64,000 nt of DNA from contig JANFAH010000013.1 in assembly GCA_024663395.1 (NCBI GenBank), forward strand, positions 992,001-1,056,000, read 5' to 3'. Within the stretch, counting starts at the first letter, position 1, and each line of letters opens with the position of its first letter. The translations under genes and the position numbers were made by a program. The notes below the pieces were generated by a model. It saw only the letters and a program-made list of their open reading frames with translations, was not told the DNA's origin and did not search any database. Shown here piece by piece: positions 22,225 to 33,788 of the stretch. This stretch comes from Pisolithus tinctorius (taxonomy: Eukaryota > Basidiomycota > Agaricomycetes > Boletales > Pisolithaceae).

Positions 22225-25140
22225 ATGAGTGACGAGCGTGAGGACACGAGTCGGCGGTTCCCTGGTCTGTCCACCACATCCTCCTTTGTATCCTTGTCGG
22301 GCATGGTTGCCCTTCGCGATGACGACGAAACCACTCCCCTCGTCAACCACCCGGAGTCAGACATCGAGGCTGGTCCTGCGCGCTACGGCACGAGAAACGA
22401 CGACCTCTCGGAAACTACTAGTATGTCTCCATCTCTCCACACCCCACTACGTCACGACATGGTCATGCTATCCAGACACCCTCCCATCGTCGTCCAAGCG
22501 CAACTCCAAGTTTGCAAGAAGAGTAAGATACTATGTCCCGTCCACGGCTTGGATACCCGACTATTCGCTGTCCTAGTGCGTGTCTCTTTCGCGCGCGCTG
22601 TGTCCGTTCCCTCACTTCACTCATTCCAGTCTCGGAGGCGACTTGCTCGCTGGCATGTCCATCGCAGCGATGTTAATACCGCTCTCAGTCAGTTATGGAA
22701 CATCCCTCGCAAAACTTACCCCCACTGCTGGGCTGGTACGTCTGTCCTACGGCATGTCCTGCTCCCTACTGAACCGCCGTCACGTGCCAGTTTGCTGCGT
22801 CCATACCCCCACTCATGTACAGCTTACTTGGCGGATCACGTCAGCTAAACGTGGCACCAGAAGCCGCTCTGTCCTTGCTTGTAGGACAGGCGGTTACGGA
22901 ATACCGCCACAATAACCCCAACGAGGATCCGGATCACATAGGCGTCTCGGTCGCCACCGCAATAGGGCTACAGGTATCCCATGTCCACTCTCGACCAGGA
23001 CAATCTCGTGTTAACAATATGTCTCTAGGTTGGCTTGTTCGCTTCTTTTCTAGGTTTTTTCCGTCTTGGTTTTCTCGATGTCGTTCTCAGCCGTGCTCTC
23101 CTCCGAGGCTTCGTCACTGCAATTGCTTTGGTAATTGCCGTGTAAGTCAACCCGTTATTTACCATCTATCGTCATCCTAAGTCCCTGACCGTCGCACAGC
23201 GAGCAACTGGTTCCCATGTTTGGGCTAACAGCCCTGGAAAACACACTTCAGCCAGAGTCAACGCTGGACAAGATCATCTTCCTGATGGAGTACATATGGC
23301 CAGATGCCCATAAACTGACGACCATCGTCAGCTTCGGCATGTTGGCAGCCTTGATATTCTTCCGCGCATTCAAAAATTATTTCAAGAATACGTGGTGGAT
23401 CTATCGTCTTCCTGAAGTCCTCATTGCCGTCGTTTTGGCCACCGGTACGTTTTTTTCTTCAATGATCTTGCAGGATGATTGTGTTGACGTAGTGGATACA
23501 TAAGTTCTTTCCAAGCAGTTGCGGTGGGACGAAGAGGGAGTCGCCATCCTCGGCGATGTGTCCGTTCAGACTGGCTCTTATTTCTTCAAGTTCCCTCTGC
23601 GGAAATCCACGCATCCTTTCATTCGGGGAACGACATCCATTGCTATGTAGGATCTTCATGATGACCTTCGTAATACTCGGCAGCTTATTATATTTTTCTA
23701 GCTTGATTACCATTTTGGGGTACCTGGATAGTATCGTCGCTGCTAAACAGAGCGGCGACCGCTACGGATACCCGATTAGTCCTAACCGGGAGCTGGTCGC
23801 TCTTGGTGCCGCCAATCTCTTCGGTTCATTTGTCCCTGGTACTCTACCAGCTTTTGGCTCGATCGTCAGGTTTGTCCTCCATATGAATTCTACTCTAGGA
23901 ACTTTGCTTACTTGGGCATATGTCTCAGGACTCGGATCAATGGCGAGATCGGTGCGAGGTCACAACTCTCTTCATTGTTCGCAGCCGCCATCGTTCTCCT
24001 TGCGACGTTCTTCCTCTTGCCTGCGTTGTATTTCCTTCCCAAATGCGTCCTTGCGTCGATGTACGAACCTTTCGCAATGATACTATGCGGTTGAAATGTG
24101 CTGACTCTCGTCGTATAGTATCTGTCTCTTCGTGGTAACGCTCTTCTCGGAGTTGCCACACGACCTAATTTACTATTACAAGTTCGTCCATGTCTTCTAC
24201 TCCTGCTTCCTTCCAAAGGTGCTTATATGGTATGATTACACTCCCCAGCATTGGAGCCTGGACAGATCTCGCGATGATGTTTATCACGTTCTTCCTTTCG
24301 GTCATCTGGAACATCGAGATTGGCTTAGTCGTCAGCTTGATTATATCCCTGTTACTCGTCATCCGTCGTTCCTCCAAGACGCGCATGACCATCCTCGTAT
24401 GTTTTCTTTCTCACCGCACGCCACATCTACTTTGCCTGAGCTGTTTGGGTTTTAGGGACGGATTCCAGGAACGGATCAGTGGAGACCGGTGACGGACAAT
24501 CCAGAGGCGGAAGACGTTCCGGGAGCACTCATCGTGCGGATCCGAGAAAGCCTTGATTTTGGTGCGCGAGTCCATATACATTGCGCATGTCCAATTCGCT
24601 ACTTACACCTTACCTTCCACAAGCAAACACCTCTCAACTTAAAGGCAAGTCTTGGTCTTTTACCGAAAGATAATATTAATTTTGACCGTGCGTTCCGTTC
24701 CAACTCCCACAGTCCGCCTGCGCCGATTCGAGTTGTACGGCGTGGAACCAGCTCATCCCTCGGATGAACCTCGGAGACAGGCCCCTCGAGTCCTCGTCTT
24801 CCACATGGCAGATGTCGAGACTTGCGATGCTTCGTGCGTCACGTTCATTTACGTAAACCGCATGATCATCGCTAATCGGATTATATACACATGTACAGGG
24901 CAGTACAAATCTTCCATGAATTGCTCGAGAACTACAAGGCAAGCGTCCTGCATGCTTCCAAATGTTCTGTCCAGTACTCACCCGTTAGTGTTGCAGAGCC
25001 GCGGCATCCGCTTGTTCGTCACGCATCTCCGCCCTAATATTCGCGAGATGTTCGAAAACGCTGGTATTGTGGCCATGTTGGGTGCCGATGCTTTCTATGA
25101 TACCCTCGGGGAAGCGATGGCCAAGGTAGAAGGCAGGTAA
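22225..25140 (+). CDS. SulP family anion (sulfate) transporter with STAS domain
   Basis: Plasma or vacuolar membrane anion transporter of the SLC26/SulP family. The gene has about a dozen exons with short introns; the first ends at the A of SETT-N and joins TLPSSSKRNSKFARR. The transporter core begins WIPDYSLSYLGGDLLAGMSI, the family's first helix region, followed by YSLLGGSRQLNVAPEAALSL, which contains the SulP anion-binding signature. The next blocks are the VVLSRALLRGFVTAIALVIAV helix, IIGYLDSIVAAKQ-like and SPNRELVALGAANLFGSFVP. The last exons form a STAS domain (RVLVFHMADVETCDASAV...LFVTHLRPNIREMFENAGIV). The N-terminal 70 residues are acidic and soluble. No stop breaks the exons I could follow. 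Substrate is inferred from family; related fungal proteins move sulfate, but some carry other anions. Stop at 25138-25140. Confidence 0.85.
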
Positions 25141-25344
25141 ATGAATGGGAGATGACGCAACGATTTTTCTTTTTCTTTCCTTTTTCCCCCTCCTTTTACG
25201 ATTTGATGATCAGTTGTCGGTTTATGGCTTGGACGCGTGGGGGTGAAGCCGTACCATGGCACGAGGAATGGATATCTTGACGGTTACTGGGTTTACATAT
25301 ACATACATCATCTATGCTGTCGCTGCGCACATCGTTTGTCATGA

Positions 25345-25600
25345 CTTTACTAATCGGTATGTATCGACGGGAGCTAGCCTCCCTCTTGTTTGAACTATAG
25401 AGCGGTATATACGTATGCTTCACATTGAAGATTGGAACGCAAGGATTTTATAAAATACCGCCCCCCTTCCTCGACTTCTGATAACAGCAATAAGCCCTCA
25501 TGGCCTTTGGACTAGTCCGAGTCGTCCTGCGTTCATGCCGGCCAAAGGATGCTGTCAGTCCAATAAGTTGAACAATCTCAACCGCGAATTACACACTTGA
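25345..25600 (+). repeat. dispersed repeat R, complete copy
   Basis: This stretch of about 256 bp matches 27290-27445 followed by 28345-28440, at roughly 80-85 percent by eye. Landmarks are TCGACGGGAGCTAGCCTCCC, GAAGATTGGAACGCAAGGATTTTA, TCCTCGACTTCTGATAACAG, GGCCTTTGGACTAGTCCGAG and GTTGAACAATCTCAACCGCG. Here the two halves are contiguous, so this is the undisturbed arrangement. It is probably an old mobile-element or duplicated 3'-flank fragment; I saw no terminal repeats. Confidence 0.7.
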
Positions 25601-25971
25601 GCGGGAATATTTGGCATCCTGACGGTATGTTGAAGGCAAGGGCGAACATTGGGCGAACACAATATGGTTCGCTTCGAAAAGACGCAACCCACCCCTCCGT
25701 CCTCGAGGGCCCCCTTGACTGACAACTTCCTGTCCTCAACTTGCCCAGCTCGGCACCCATAACCCCCAGAAGTAGATGTCCATACGTTGAGTTTGAGTGA
25801 TCGATTACAGGATTCTAGCCAATGCACTGTAGGGTACACATATGATCGGACCCTGCAGTCACGGAATTAAATAAGGTATCAACAGGAGTCACCACTGAGT
25901 GCCGAACCGTCGTTGACGGTTTGCAAGCCATTACTACATCGTGTCAAGTCTATCATTATGGTACAGCGAGA
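25601..25971. other. no gene seen
   Basis: This is the 3' flank of the membrane-protein gene. A 94-codon minus-strand frame at 25555-25839 overlaps repeat R and has no recognisable features. Confidence 0.4.
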
Positions 25972-26990
25972 CTAGTGGACTGACATTAACTCGGCGAGCT
26001 TCCACACATAAGCATATGCGGCCACAGTCAGCATCAATAGGTGCATCATCATCAACACCCGTATGAAGGCTTCGCCACCAAGTGAGGCATACCCACTCTC
26101 CCCCGTAAGGAGTAACTCTACCACGGACACCAACCACACGAACATCGGCGACCCCATGAACCCAGCGACAGCCAAAAGCTTGAAAGTGCGCGTATGGATC
26201 TCCTACAATTATCAGTTATCAGCAACATGATCAGCAACAATAATAAGGTAAATATAGCATGCTTACTGTAACGATTTGAGGCCGCAGCCGCTGGGCAGAC
26301 TCAAGAACCATAGCGAAGCTAATGCTGCCCATAACACACAACAGAGCACATGAAACAGCAACCATGAGGCAAAACAATACAAGCACCACTCTTGGGGACT
26401 CGAGTCTGCCGAAGCTAGACAGAATAAGCATTCTGCATTTGTGTAGGTGTAAGTTAAGGATATAGATCAGGATGTCGAACATACGCATTCAAGACAGTGG
26501 TGCAATTAACAACGCGCATCGCGCGGGTGATCAACCTCTGTTTGAGAGCGTTCCACTCCGTTTTATCTTCATCTTCTAAGATCTCAAAAAATCTTCCAAG
26601 TGAAGGTGCGCCGATGATGACGAAGGACAAGCCTAGACACACGGTTGGTTACAGCGTAGATCATCAGGAAGATAGAATCGCACCACGCAGAAAACACTGA
26701 GGGGTACTTTCACTTGGATTCACGAAGGGCGTGTCGGGGGCTGCCTCAATGTCCTTCTCGGACATGGCAGTGGCCCGCCCCATTCCCTCCACGAAATAAA
26801 GTGAATTTTTCTGAACAGATGAATTCGGCGTTGTGGAGAAAATGGATTTATCGCTGACCTACCTCGATAGACGCGCTGCACGAGAGCGTTCGCGTCAGTA
26901 TGCGTCGACAGGGGTAGCCTGCCGTACTCACTTAATTAATGACATTGTTGTGAAGGCAACCAACACGGTATAAACAAGTGCAAACCACGG
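25972..26990 (-). CDS. small multi-pass membrane protein, unrecognised
   Basis: Exons can be chained on the minus strand with good splice sites. An N-terminal helix (TPWFALVYTVLVAFTTMSLI, about 26985-26930) is followed by a tiny exon (CGCGTCTATCGAG, about 26885-26870), then NSLYFVEGMGR leading into MSEKDIEAAPDTPF. An intron with GTACCC donor leads to FVIIGAPSLGRFFEILEDED. GTATGT...GCAG then joins MLILSSFGRLESPRVVLVLF and GTAAGC...GTAG joins the last exon, with helices GFMGSPMFVWLVSVVELLL and VLMMMHLLMLTVAAYAYVW. It totals about 230-250 residues with four to five helices and an acidic loop. The true start is uncertain, either further upstream or at the Met of MSLIN. The topology resembles fungus-specific small membrane proteins; I cannot name a function. 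Confidence 0.6.
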
Positions 26991-27289
26991 GGTTTTATAC
27001 ACGAACCTAAACACACGTGACCGTTCACCAGTGACCTTTCTTTAGCTGCCAGATCACGTGCTTCTGGCTCGTGTACAAAATCCTGTAGTACGGCAGGTTA
27101 CCCCTATCGACTTGATGCGGACTTTCGTGCAGCACGTCTGTTCAGGTACTTGCAATACAGTCGGGCTCGAATTCACAACACTGAGTGTGTCCATTCAGAA
27201 TTCGACAAACCACTACAATGCCAGAGAAGTGTACAGAGGAACCTTCCGATATACCCCTCGTGAATTCGAGCACTAAGTCTGAAGATTCC

Positions 27290-27445
27290 TCTAATCGGTA
27301 TATATCGACAGGAGCTAGCCTCCCCCTTGCTTGACCTATAGAATGGTATATGCATATGCTTCGCCTCGAGGATTGGAATGCAAGGATTTTACAAAATACC
27401 ACCCCCCTTCCTCGATTTCTGATAACAGTAATAAGCCCACATGAT
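27290..27445 (+). repeat. dispersed repeat R, left half of split copy
   Basis: This matches the first about 155 bp of the complete copy at 25345, ending at the CCCACATG that corresponds to CCCTCATG there. The sequence then leaves the match and resumes it at 28345. Confidence 0.65.
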
Positions 27446-28344
27446 AAGTACACTATCATCCACATATTACCGCAACTAAGATTCAAAAAAATAACTCCTG
27501 AAGTGCACGACATACTTGGTGAAGAACTGACACATGGCAAGGTTTCCAACCTGTATCAGGGACTTTATCAGCATCTAACCCTTGTCCACTGATCACTCAC
27601 ACGACACGGAGAACCCACTTCACTTAAACCCCACATAGGCTGGACGGCGCTGTGGATATCAGCTGGTAGGTGCTAGAGAGGTGTGTCCCCGTAACTACAT
27701 GACTGTTCGCATCACATTGCTTTTCAAGAGATGAACAAGGTCAAACGGTCTTCGAAGAGGAGGCCGGGTTAGCATGAACTGGCAGGCGATATAAAAGAAA
27801 CCTACGCATATATGATGCTTACTGATACAGTATCCCGCTAGCTGAAAATCAGCTTTGGCGATCACCCTGGTCATGTGTTGACATCAAAGCTTGACAGTCG
27901 CATCTGGGAATAAAAAATCGAGGTGATCAGAGAGATGGGTGAGATGGTGCATCCTTGGAGTACAATGCTTTTCTGTGTTATGACTGACAGGTATGTGGAT
28001 GAAATAACGTCTACTCACCATCTCATAAATATTGGTGTGCCAAGTTTCATGAACATGACGTAGGTTGAGCTTCTCTGAACCATGTGACATCTGGACACAC
28101 TAGGAACGATGAAGGAAAAAGGAAACGCAAGGATGATGCTCACCAACTTGCACCATTGCTGACGAACATGCATAGTCCGAACAAACATCTTGGGCTGTGC
28201 ACGATCATCAGCAGATTGTGTCGGTGAGGTGCACTATCGCATGTACATACCTGCCAATGAGTATATGCGGGCGCATCTACTACCATGACCTTTTCACCAA
28301 GACGGTCCGGTGGCTAGTTGAAACCTGCTTCAATGCATGTAATA
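27446..28344. mobile_element. about 0.9-kb insertion splitting repeat R
   Basis: Relative to the intact copy at 25345-25600, these about 900 bp are extra. Left edge CCCACATG|ATAAGTACAC, right edge CATGTAATACTT|GGCCTTTG. Both edges carry CATG nearby and an AAGTA/TACTT pair in inverted orientation, too short to call terminal repeats. No coding capacity is seen. It may be a non-autonomous element; alternatively the complete copy arose by deletion. Confidence 0.4.
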
Positions 28345-28440
28345 CTTGGCCTTTGAACTAGTCTGAATCATCTGCATTCGTGCAAGCCAAAGATGCTGTC
28401 AGCCCAATGAGTTGAACAATTTCAACTGTGAATTACATAT
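28345..28440 (+). repeat. dispersed repeat R, right half of split copy
   Basis: It matches the last about 95 bp of the copy at 25345-25600 (GGCCTTTGAACTAGTCTGAA to CAACTGTGAATTACA). Confidence 0.65.
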
Positions 28441-28734
28441 TTGTGGTGGAATATTTAGCAGCATCACTGTTAAAGGCAATTGCAATCATTCATCACGCAT
28501 TGTCAACCTTTGCTGCCAACCTATATAATGGCATTGTATTCCCAGAAAAGGCTATAATCCCTACAATTATTAGACGATACTTTGTAGAACATTACAAACC
28601 CAGGCCCTCACGCCAATGTGAAGAATTCTGCAACTTTGTAGAAATCCACCACAAAACAGTGGACATGGGCAAGCAGTGCAGATTGGCGTAGTTTGCAGTA
28701 AATTTAACTGATCGACAGTCATGGGTATTGATCG

Positions 28735-29100
28735 CTATGGCAGTATTGACTGAGCTGACTTGGCATTTTGATGCTGCCACTGCATGTTGATAACATGAGA
28801 ATGATCTCCCATTGTGTGGCAAATTTACCAGATGTTAGGAATGGAGACGCATTGGTCACTCTGGCAGTACCAACTGAGCTGACCCAGCATTTTGATGCCA
28901 CTGCTGCACATTGATAATATTGGAATGATCTTCCCTTGTGCAGCAAATTAACTAGATGTAGAATATGCACGCAACATAGCAATATTGACTAAGCCGACTG
29001 TGTTTTGACGCTGCCACCACATGTTGACAATATCGGAATGATCTTCCCCCTGCACAGCAAATTTACTAGATGTTAGAATATGCATACAATGGAGATACAT
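28735..29100 (+). repeat. three-unit tandem repeat, 113-123 bp units
   Basis: Three diverged units follow each other. Anchors are the TGTTGATAACATGAGAATGAT-type block near 28787, 28910 and 29023, and the GCAAATTTACTAGATGTTAGAA-type block near 28822, 28945 and 29059. Spacing is about 123 and 113 bp. The units are not coding. Confidence 0.75.
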
Positions 29101-29348
29101 TCACCAATAGTAAATTCAGATGCGTGCATGATAGAGCAGAAGGTAACATATGGCATATGGCAGTTATCACTATTAGTACAGTTTCCATCTTTAGAAATAA
29201 ACTAAGGACCATCCACTCCAGGGCTATTTCCTAGCTGCTCGCCACCCTCTCAGAGTTGAGGCAACTGATTTCTTTTCAGTTGCCTGCGGACAGTATGTGG
29301 ATGCATTCATGTGGCCAAAAACCGACCTACCAAGCATTAGTCTGCATT
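29101..29348. other. no gene seen
   Basis: This short AT-rich spacer lies between the tandem repeat and the 3' end of the DUF6698 gene. I see nothing coding. Confidence 0.4.
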
Positions 29349-30758
29349 TCATGTGCAGGTCGAAGCCACGCACCAGTTCCACCAAAACAGAAGTTCAGTG
29401 GTTTCTGCCTTCACCTCAACAGTGTGACAATCTTCGAAGAAAGAAACTATGTTATGGTAGAATGCTTCATAGTTAAAGTCATCGTCAATGATTCGCCATG
29501 AGTTGCAGCTTGACAGAGCAAACTGCAGCTTAACATTCAGTCAGTCACCTTCTGCAAAACATTTTGACGAGCGATTCACTTGCCTGTACTGCAGTATATG
29601 CGATTGCACAAGGACAGACGGACTTCATTCCAATAAGGGATGCTATGTGGGCATGACTGCATTTATCATTGGGACCCTTCCAACGCGTCGGTGGTGGTTC
29701 AGAGGTTGATGCCCGGGCTTCATTGTCCATGTTGTCAGGCACAGTGTTGAAGTCCGTCGAACTGGGGGATGTAAAAATATGTTTGAACGCCTGTAGGAAT
29801 GTTAAGTTCCAGTTCGAAGGACAAGGAATGTCTTGCCTTTACTAAGAGCGAGTTCTTGAAAAGTCCCTTCATAGGATTTTGGGGATCATAAAGCTCGTTC
29901 TTGTAAAGAAAGCAAGGCCAACTGTCAGTGGTCACAAGGTAATCCGGATGAAAGTCACGAATGTTTGCTCTATCCCTGCAACCAATGAGTGAGCGCAGCA
30001 TCATTGGAATGAGCAGACATGCCTGGGATCAGACCAATTGTAGTCCACTGGACAGATCAACTGGCCAGTTGCATTGTGATAGAAACCATGCCCAGTTTTG
30101 CTTCATGGCTCGAGTGCTGGCTCTGGGGTTGGCCAACTGGCCATAAGCCATCCCACAACAGCCGTCTTTAGTCCAGCAGCATCATCACTGTGTGCACCAT
30201 CTGCCCCTTTGTTGAGCTTGGTAAATGGTCAGCCAACAATTTGCGAAGATGGGAGGGACGTGCACAGATTTCATGATCTGTCTTACTTCATAGTCTTCTG
30301 ACTCAGCCATGAGGTCCATCTTCAACGATGGAATCCATCGTAATAATTCTTGGTAGCTGCGGTACAAGCGGTCTTCCCTGAATGATGCATCAGTACATCA
30401 TAACAAGCTTTAGGATACCCGCCAGTTACTCTTCTGAATGTTCAATCACATCATCTGAGTCATCCTGTTCAATGCAGGCACGGCGGTCTGCTTCATTGAC
30501 AAGGTCCTCGATGTGGTCATTGACTGAAACAACCCATCTAATCACACGCCCAAGACTGAGGTACTTATTATAGCGCCTAAGTACATAATGATAATGGCTC
30601 ATGAAAACGAGTTGCGTTGAACGGAATAGGGAATGCACCCACATTTTAGGGCTAGATGATTGAACACCATGCAGCTCGTGGTTTTCTTCTTCCAGGCTGT
30701 TGATGCGATGCTTAAGAGCACTGATAGAAAAAGCGATATTATCATCGGGCATGACCAT
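29349..30758 (-). CDS. DUF6698 family protein (agaricomycete repeat-associated)
   Basis: This family of unknown function is widespread and multi-copy in Agaricomycetes. The start at 30758 gives MVMPDDNIAFSISALKHRIN, then a coiled coil (SLEEENHEL). A charged stretch (NDHIEDLVNEADRRA) is followed by SYQELLRWIPSLKMDLMAES, then GADGAHSDDAAGLKTAVVGW. The family core follows: QLICPVDYNWSDP, IRDFHPDYLVTTDSWPCFLY, GLFKNSLLVK, IASLIGMKSVCPCAIAY, then QFALSSCNSWRIIDDDFNYE and FYHNIVSFFE. The stop is at 29349-29351. Several introns are needed (for instance about 30270-30225, 29830-29775 and 29545-29510). One join near 30420 was not resolved and could hide a frame break. The function is unknown; such genes often lie among transposons, as here. 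Confidence 0.7.
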
Positions 30759-30864
30759 GTCTTCGGAGGCAGGGTTGCAAGATGCTGACCTTCAGTATCA
30801 AAATGCAAGCCATTCTTAACTATCTGATTGATTTCGCTGTGGGGCAACTGCATTTCAAGGGGTG

Positions 30865-31200
30865 TCAAGAACTCCACTGGCATTGTGGCGACTCATCATC
30901 AAGGAGCACTAACCAGAATGCAAATTGTCAATGGAATGGTGACATACATCATACATACCAATCATGTATTGCAAACAGCACCATGGTCAGTCCATGAACT
31001 CTGTTGGCACTGCAGTGACTTGTCATTGTAGAGCACTGACCACAAACAGAAACAACAGAAAGGTAAAAGATGGTCAGATGCAGTGTCAGCTTACATCGGG
31101 GTACATATGTCAGGTAGTGCCAATGATGGACTCCAATTTGGAGTCACTCCATGAACTCTGCCAGCCCTGTGGTAACTTGTCATCATAGAGCCTACCAAGA
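30865..31200 (+). repeat. three-unit diverged tandem repeat
   Basis: Units share an AACTC(C/T)-(A/G)-rich block, then GCATTGTGGCGACT-like sequence, a (T/C)TGTCAT(T/C) block and AGAGCACTGACC-like ends at about 30902, 31030 and 31187. The third unit is the most changed. It is not coding. Confidence 0.6.
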
Positions 31201-31304
31201 AGACTGAAATCAGCTTTACATCATGATAACACCAGAAGGATAAAAGATGGTAAGATGGTTGATGAATGACATGGCATGTACTAGTACCATAAGTCGTTAC
31301 AGAC

Positions 31305-31571
31305 ATGCCACTGCAGCCTCAGACCAAGCATGCGTCAATCTTGGTTGATTATGAAATCACAACTTCCCTGCCCATTCTATATCCATCATTGGAAGACTTC
31401 CTAGCAGAACTTGACTGTACCGAGCTGCACTGGCACTGGTCAGCACAATTCCTCATTCCACTGAGAAGAATGGGTGTGATGGCTCTGGATGACATGGACT
31501 TGGTTACGCCAGAGAGTCTTCACGTATTGTTTGGACTACCACCTATTCTGATCATGGACCTCTTTGTGTGA
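31305..31571 (+). CDS. unrecognised ORF with compact helical tail
   Basis: This 88-codon open frame has a hydrophobic/charged pattern (PSLEDFLAELDCTELHW, RRMGVMALDDMDLVTPES) that looks like a small SAM-like or helical domain. It may be one exon of a larger plus-strand gene with the ORFs at 32655-33140. I do not recognise it; it could be a relic. Confidence 0.3.
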   Translation: MPLQPQTKHASILVDYEITTSLPILYPSLEDFLAELDCTELHWHWSAQFLIPLRRMGVMALDDMDLVTPESLHVLFGLPPILIMDLFV

Positions 31572-32366
31572 GTCCAGGATGTCATCCAGTCCGCCCCACA
31601 CTGTAGTTGCGATGCTGCTCAGCATCAACGCTAACCAAGTTGGTACGTACATTCAAAGAGATTCAGGTTGCTTCTACCCACTGAGACTTTGACATATCAG
31701 CCACTTGCCCAATGACCCTGTTTCAAGGGACGAGTTATTACTAGTATTTGACTCAGAGTCAGGATGTCCAGTTTGTACTAGTACTTGTCAGTGATTTCAA
31801 GTTGCCTGTGAAACCCTGGCTGCTTTAAGTTTTGTACTACAGTACATTCAGTGGTGGTTATTATTTGTTAAAATGCTCACCGTTGTCCGAGTTGCGACTG
31901 CCATGGCATCACTGATTGAATGCAATTGGTGGTTACTGATAACTTCAAGTTGCGACTACTAGGGTAGTAGGACTCGGAGACTCCCGACAGTTCAAGTGCC
32001 GCAGCACACCCTAGTAGTCACTACTTCAAGTTGTAAGCCGCTACTGGTTACACTTCCAACATTGAACCAATTCCCCCATCCGTCCCACATAGGTGTGTTC
32101 TCGTGGTTTCCATTGCATGGGACCCAGTCGAGTGCTGACAGTTTCAACTCCGAGTCTTCAATTGAACTTCTCCCCCAAACCGAGTCAAACTGTGCCAACC
32201 TTGTGCTCAAATGATCGATTTTGCCAAGGTCCTGGACCTCGACTTTGTCAACGGCATGCTGTGTTGGAGATATATTCTCCCCTGTGTTCTGCTCACTTTG
32301 GTGCGATGTTTGGGTGCTTACATAATCACCTTAGAGCGCACATTTTACAGTAGTTTATTCACTGTT
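31572..32366. other. no gene seen
   Basis: AT-rich DNA with short imperfect repeats such as ACTAGTATTTGACTC/CTAGTACTTGTCAG near 31740-31795 and TTCAAGTTGC near 31796, 31944 and 32025. There is no convincing exon. Confidence 0.4.
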
Positions 32367-32395
32367 CCCTCAGTAGCTTGTTGCACTACTGAGGG
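32367..32395 (+). repeat. perfect 10-bp hairpin
   Basis: CCCTCAGTAG and CTACTGAGGG form a perfect inverted repeat around the loop CTTGTTGCA. A second version lies 99 bp downstream. Confidence 0.8.
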
Positions 32396-32465
32396 TAAGC
32401 TCACTTTCACTACCAGTATTATACTTACTGATATCCTGTAGATACCTACAGGTTGGTCTAATACA

Positions 32466-32488
32466 TCAGTAGCTTGTTGCACTACTGA
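32466..32488 (+). repeat. second copy of the hairpin, 7-bp stem
   Basis: TCAGTAG and CTACTGA pair around the same CTTGTTGCA loop. The unit is a direct repeat of the hairpin at 32367. Confidence 0.75.
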
Positions 32489-32654
32489 GGATACCTACAG
32501 CATCCTTCAATATGCTGCTCTCCACGTATCTGCTGGAACCTCGCAACTTGAAACTGTGCACATGGTTAATAGCCACACTCACCTGAATCATCGATGGATG
32601 TCCCATTAATCGACTCTTGGACTTGCTACAAACCATCCAAGATGGCGTCAGTAT

Positions 32655-33140
32655 TTGGGTTGCAGACGATCACAGCGTCTTCTCAGAAGACGAATAAATC
32701 TATGGTGTGTTGCCCTTGTATCAAACAGCCTTGCTGAGCCTCAAGGACCTTCCTGGAGATATAGATGTGCTAACTACTCTGTCACCTTTCGTGGGCGAGG
32801 TGAAGTGTTGCTAATCTCCAAAGAGGCATCTAGGGACTTCTGGATTTCCTCCTTTGCTGATTGCGATGGGCCTGAAGAAGGGTGGCCCGAAGACATCTGA
32901 GCTTGTCTCCGATACTGTGGTCTCTTGTCAGATGACATCCCAGAAGACCTCTCCAGTGAACTGTCAGAGCCACCACATTCAAATGCCATTGTATGCACAT
33001 ACCCTGATTCTGGCACATCTTCGAGCAGGGCAATGTCACTGTTGCATGATGATGGATCGACATGTACTATGGTGCATACAGAATCCGAGTTCGACTCTGA
33101 ATCCGAAGTTGATTCTGATGACTTACCTATCATCAGTTGA
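32655..33140 (+). CDS. unrecognised acidic ORFs, possibly one gene
   Basis: Two plus-strand frames, 32655-32900 (ends FADCDGPEEGWPEDI) and 32925-33140 (LSSELSEPPHSNAIVC to an acidic SESEVDSDDLP tail), lie in the same direction and could be joined by a short intron near 32900. The Ser/Asp/Glu-rich character resembles a disordered protein. A 149-codon minus-strand frame covers the same place and is judged an antisense shadow. No family is recognised. Confidence 0.3.
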
Positions 33141-33422
33141 CTCAGACCCATGTTGTTCATGCACTTCGGAGATCTGGGTGGCTCGGTCAAGTGCTCAGGT
33201 CTTACCCCTGTGCAGGTCTGCACAGTACCAGCACTGTCTACACCCCAGAGTCGTATCAGTCACTTATTCTTCACCTGCCTGCCCAAACACTTCCCATTCC
33301 TCTGACTGCCCCTTTGACCCTGAAGTGTACACCCTTAGGATAAAGTCTTCTTCCTATCAGCCAAATCCAGCCTTGGGTCAAGTCTGAGTACGGCTTCTCC
33401 TCTCCTCGGAAAATGTCAGGCA

Positions 33423-33788
33423 TTGGAAGAATCATTATATGAAGGTACACCGAAAAAGGGCCAAATGATATCTCTGGCAACAACCTTCATCCATTTGTCC
33501 GTCGTTTTTCCATCTTCGTCTGAAAGCAACTTGGAAGAAGAAATGGCCGCCAAAGCTAGCCTCTTCGCTCCTCTCGGAAAGAAGCGACCCTGCCACAATG
33601 ACGCTTCACATACTGAGTTGTCTCAAGAAAGTCCTGCTAGTCGGAAGTGCAAATGTTCTTGCCTCATTTTTGACGCCATTGTTGTTCCTCTGCTTGTTGA
33701 TGTGCACTGTCAGTGGCAGTTGCAAAGACATGCAAGTGCTGAAGATGCTGTGGCGACCCCGGTGAGCCCTCCTCTTCTCCATCGTGGA
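33423..33788 (+). pseudogene. host ORF, 5' part, interrupted by Gypsy-1
   Basis: This frame starts at the Met at 33423 (MEESLYEGTPKKGQ) and has an acidic then basic stretch and a KCKCSC cysteine cluster. It runs open into the Gypsy-1 LTR at 33789. The last codons read LLHRG. Beyond the far LTR the same frame resumes at 60973 for 37 codons to a TGA, so the transposon split one ORF. The protein family is not recognised; upstream exons may exist at 32655-33343. Confidence 0.55.

Noticed and set aside
32774..33223. 149-codon minus-strand open frame, Ser/Asp rich
   Set aside because: It overlaps plus-strand frames that share the same repeats of GA(A/G)TC; neither is certain and the plus strand fits the neighbouring ORFs better.
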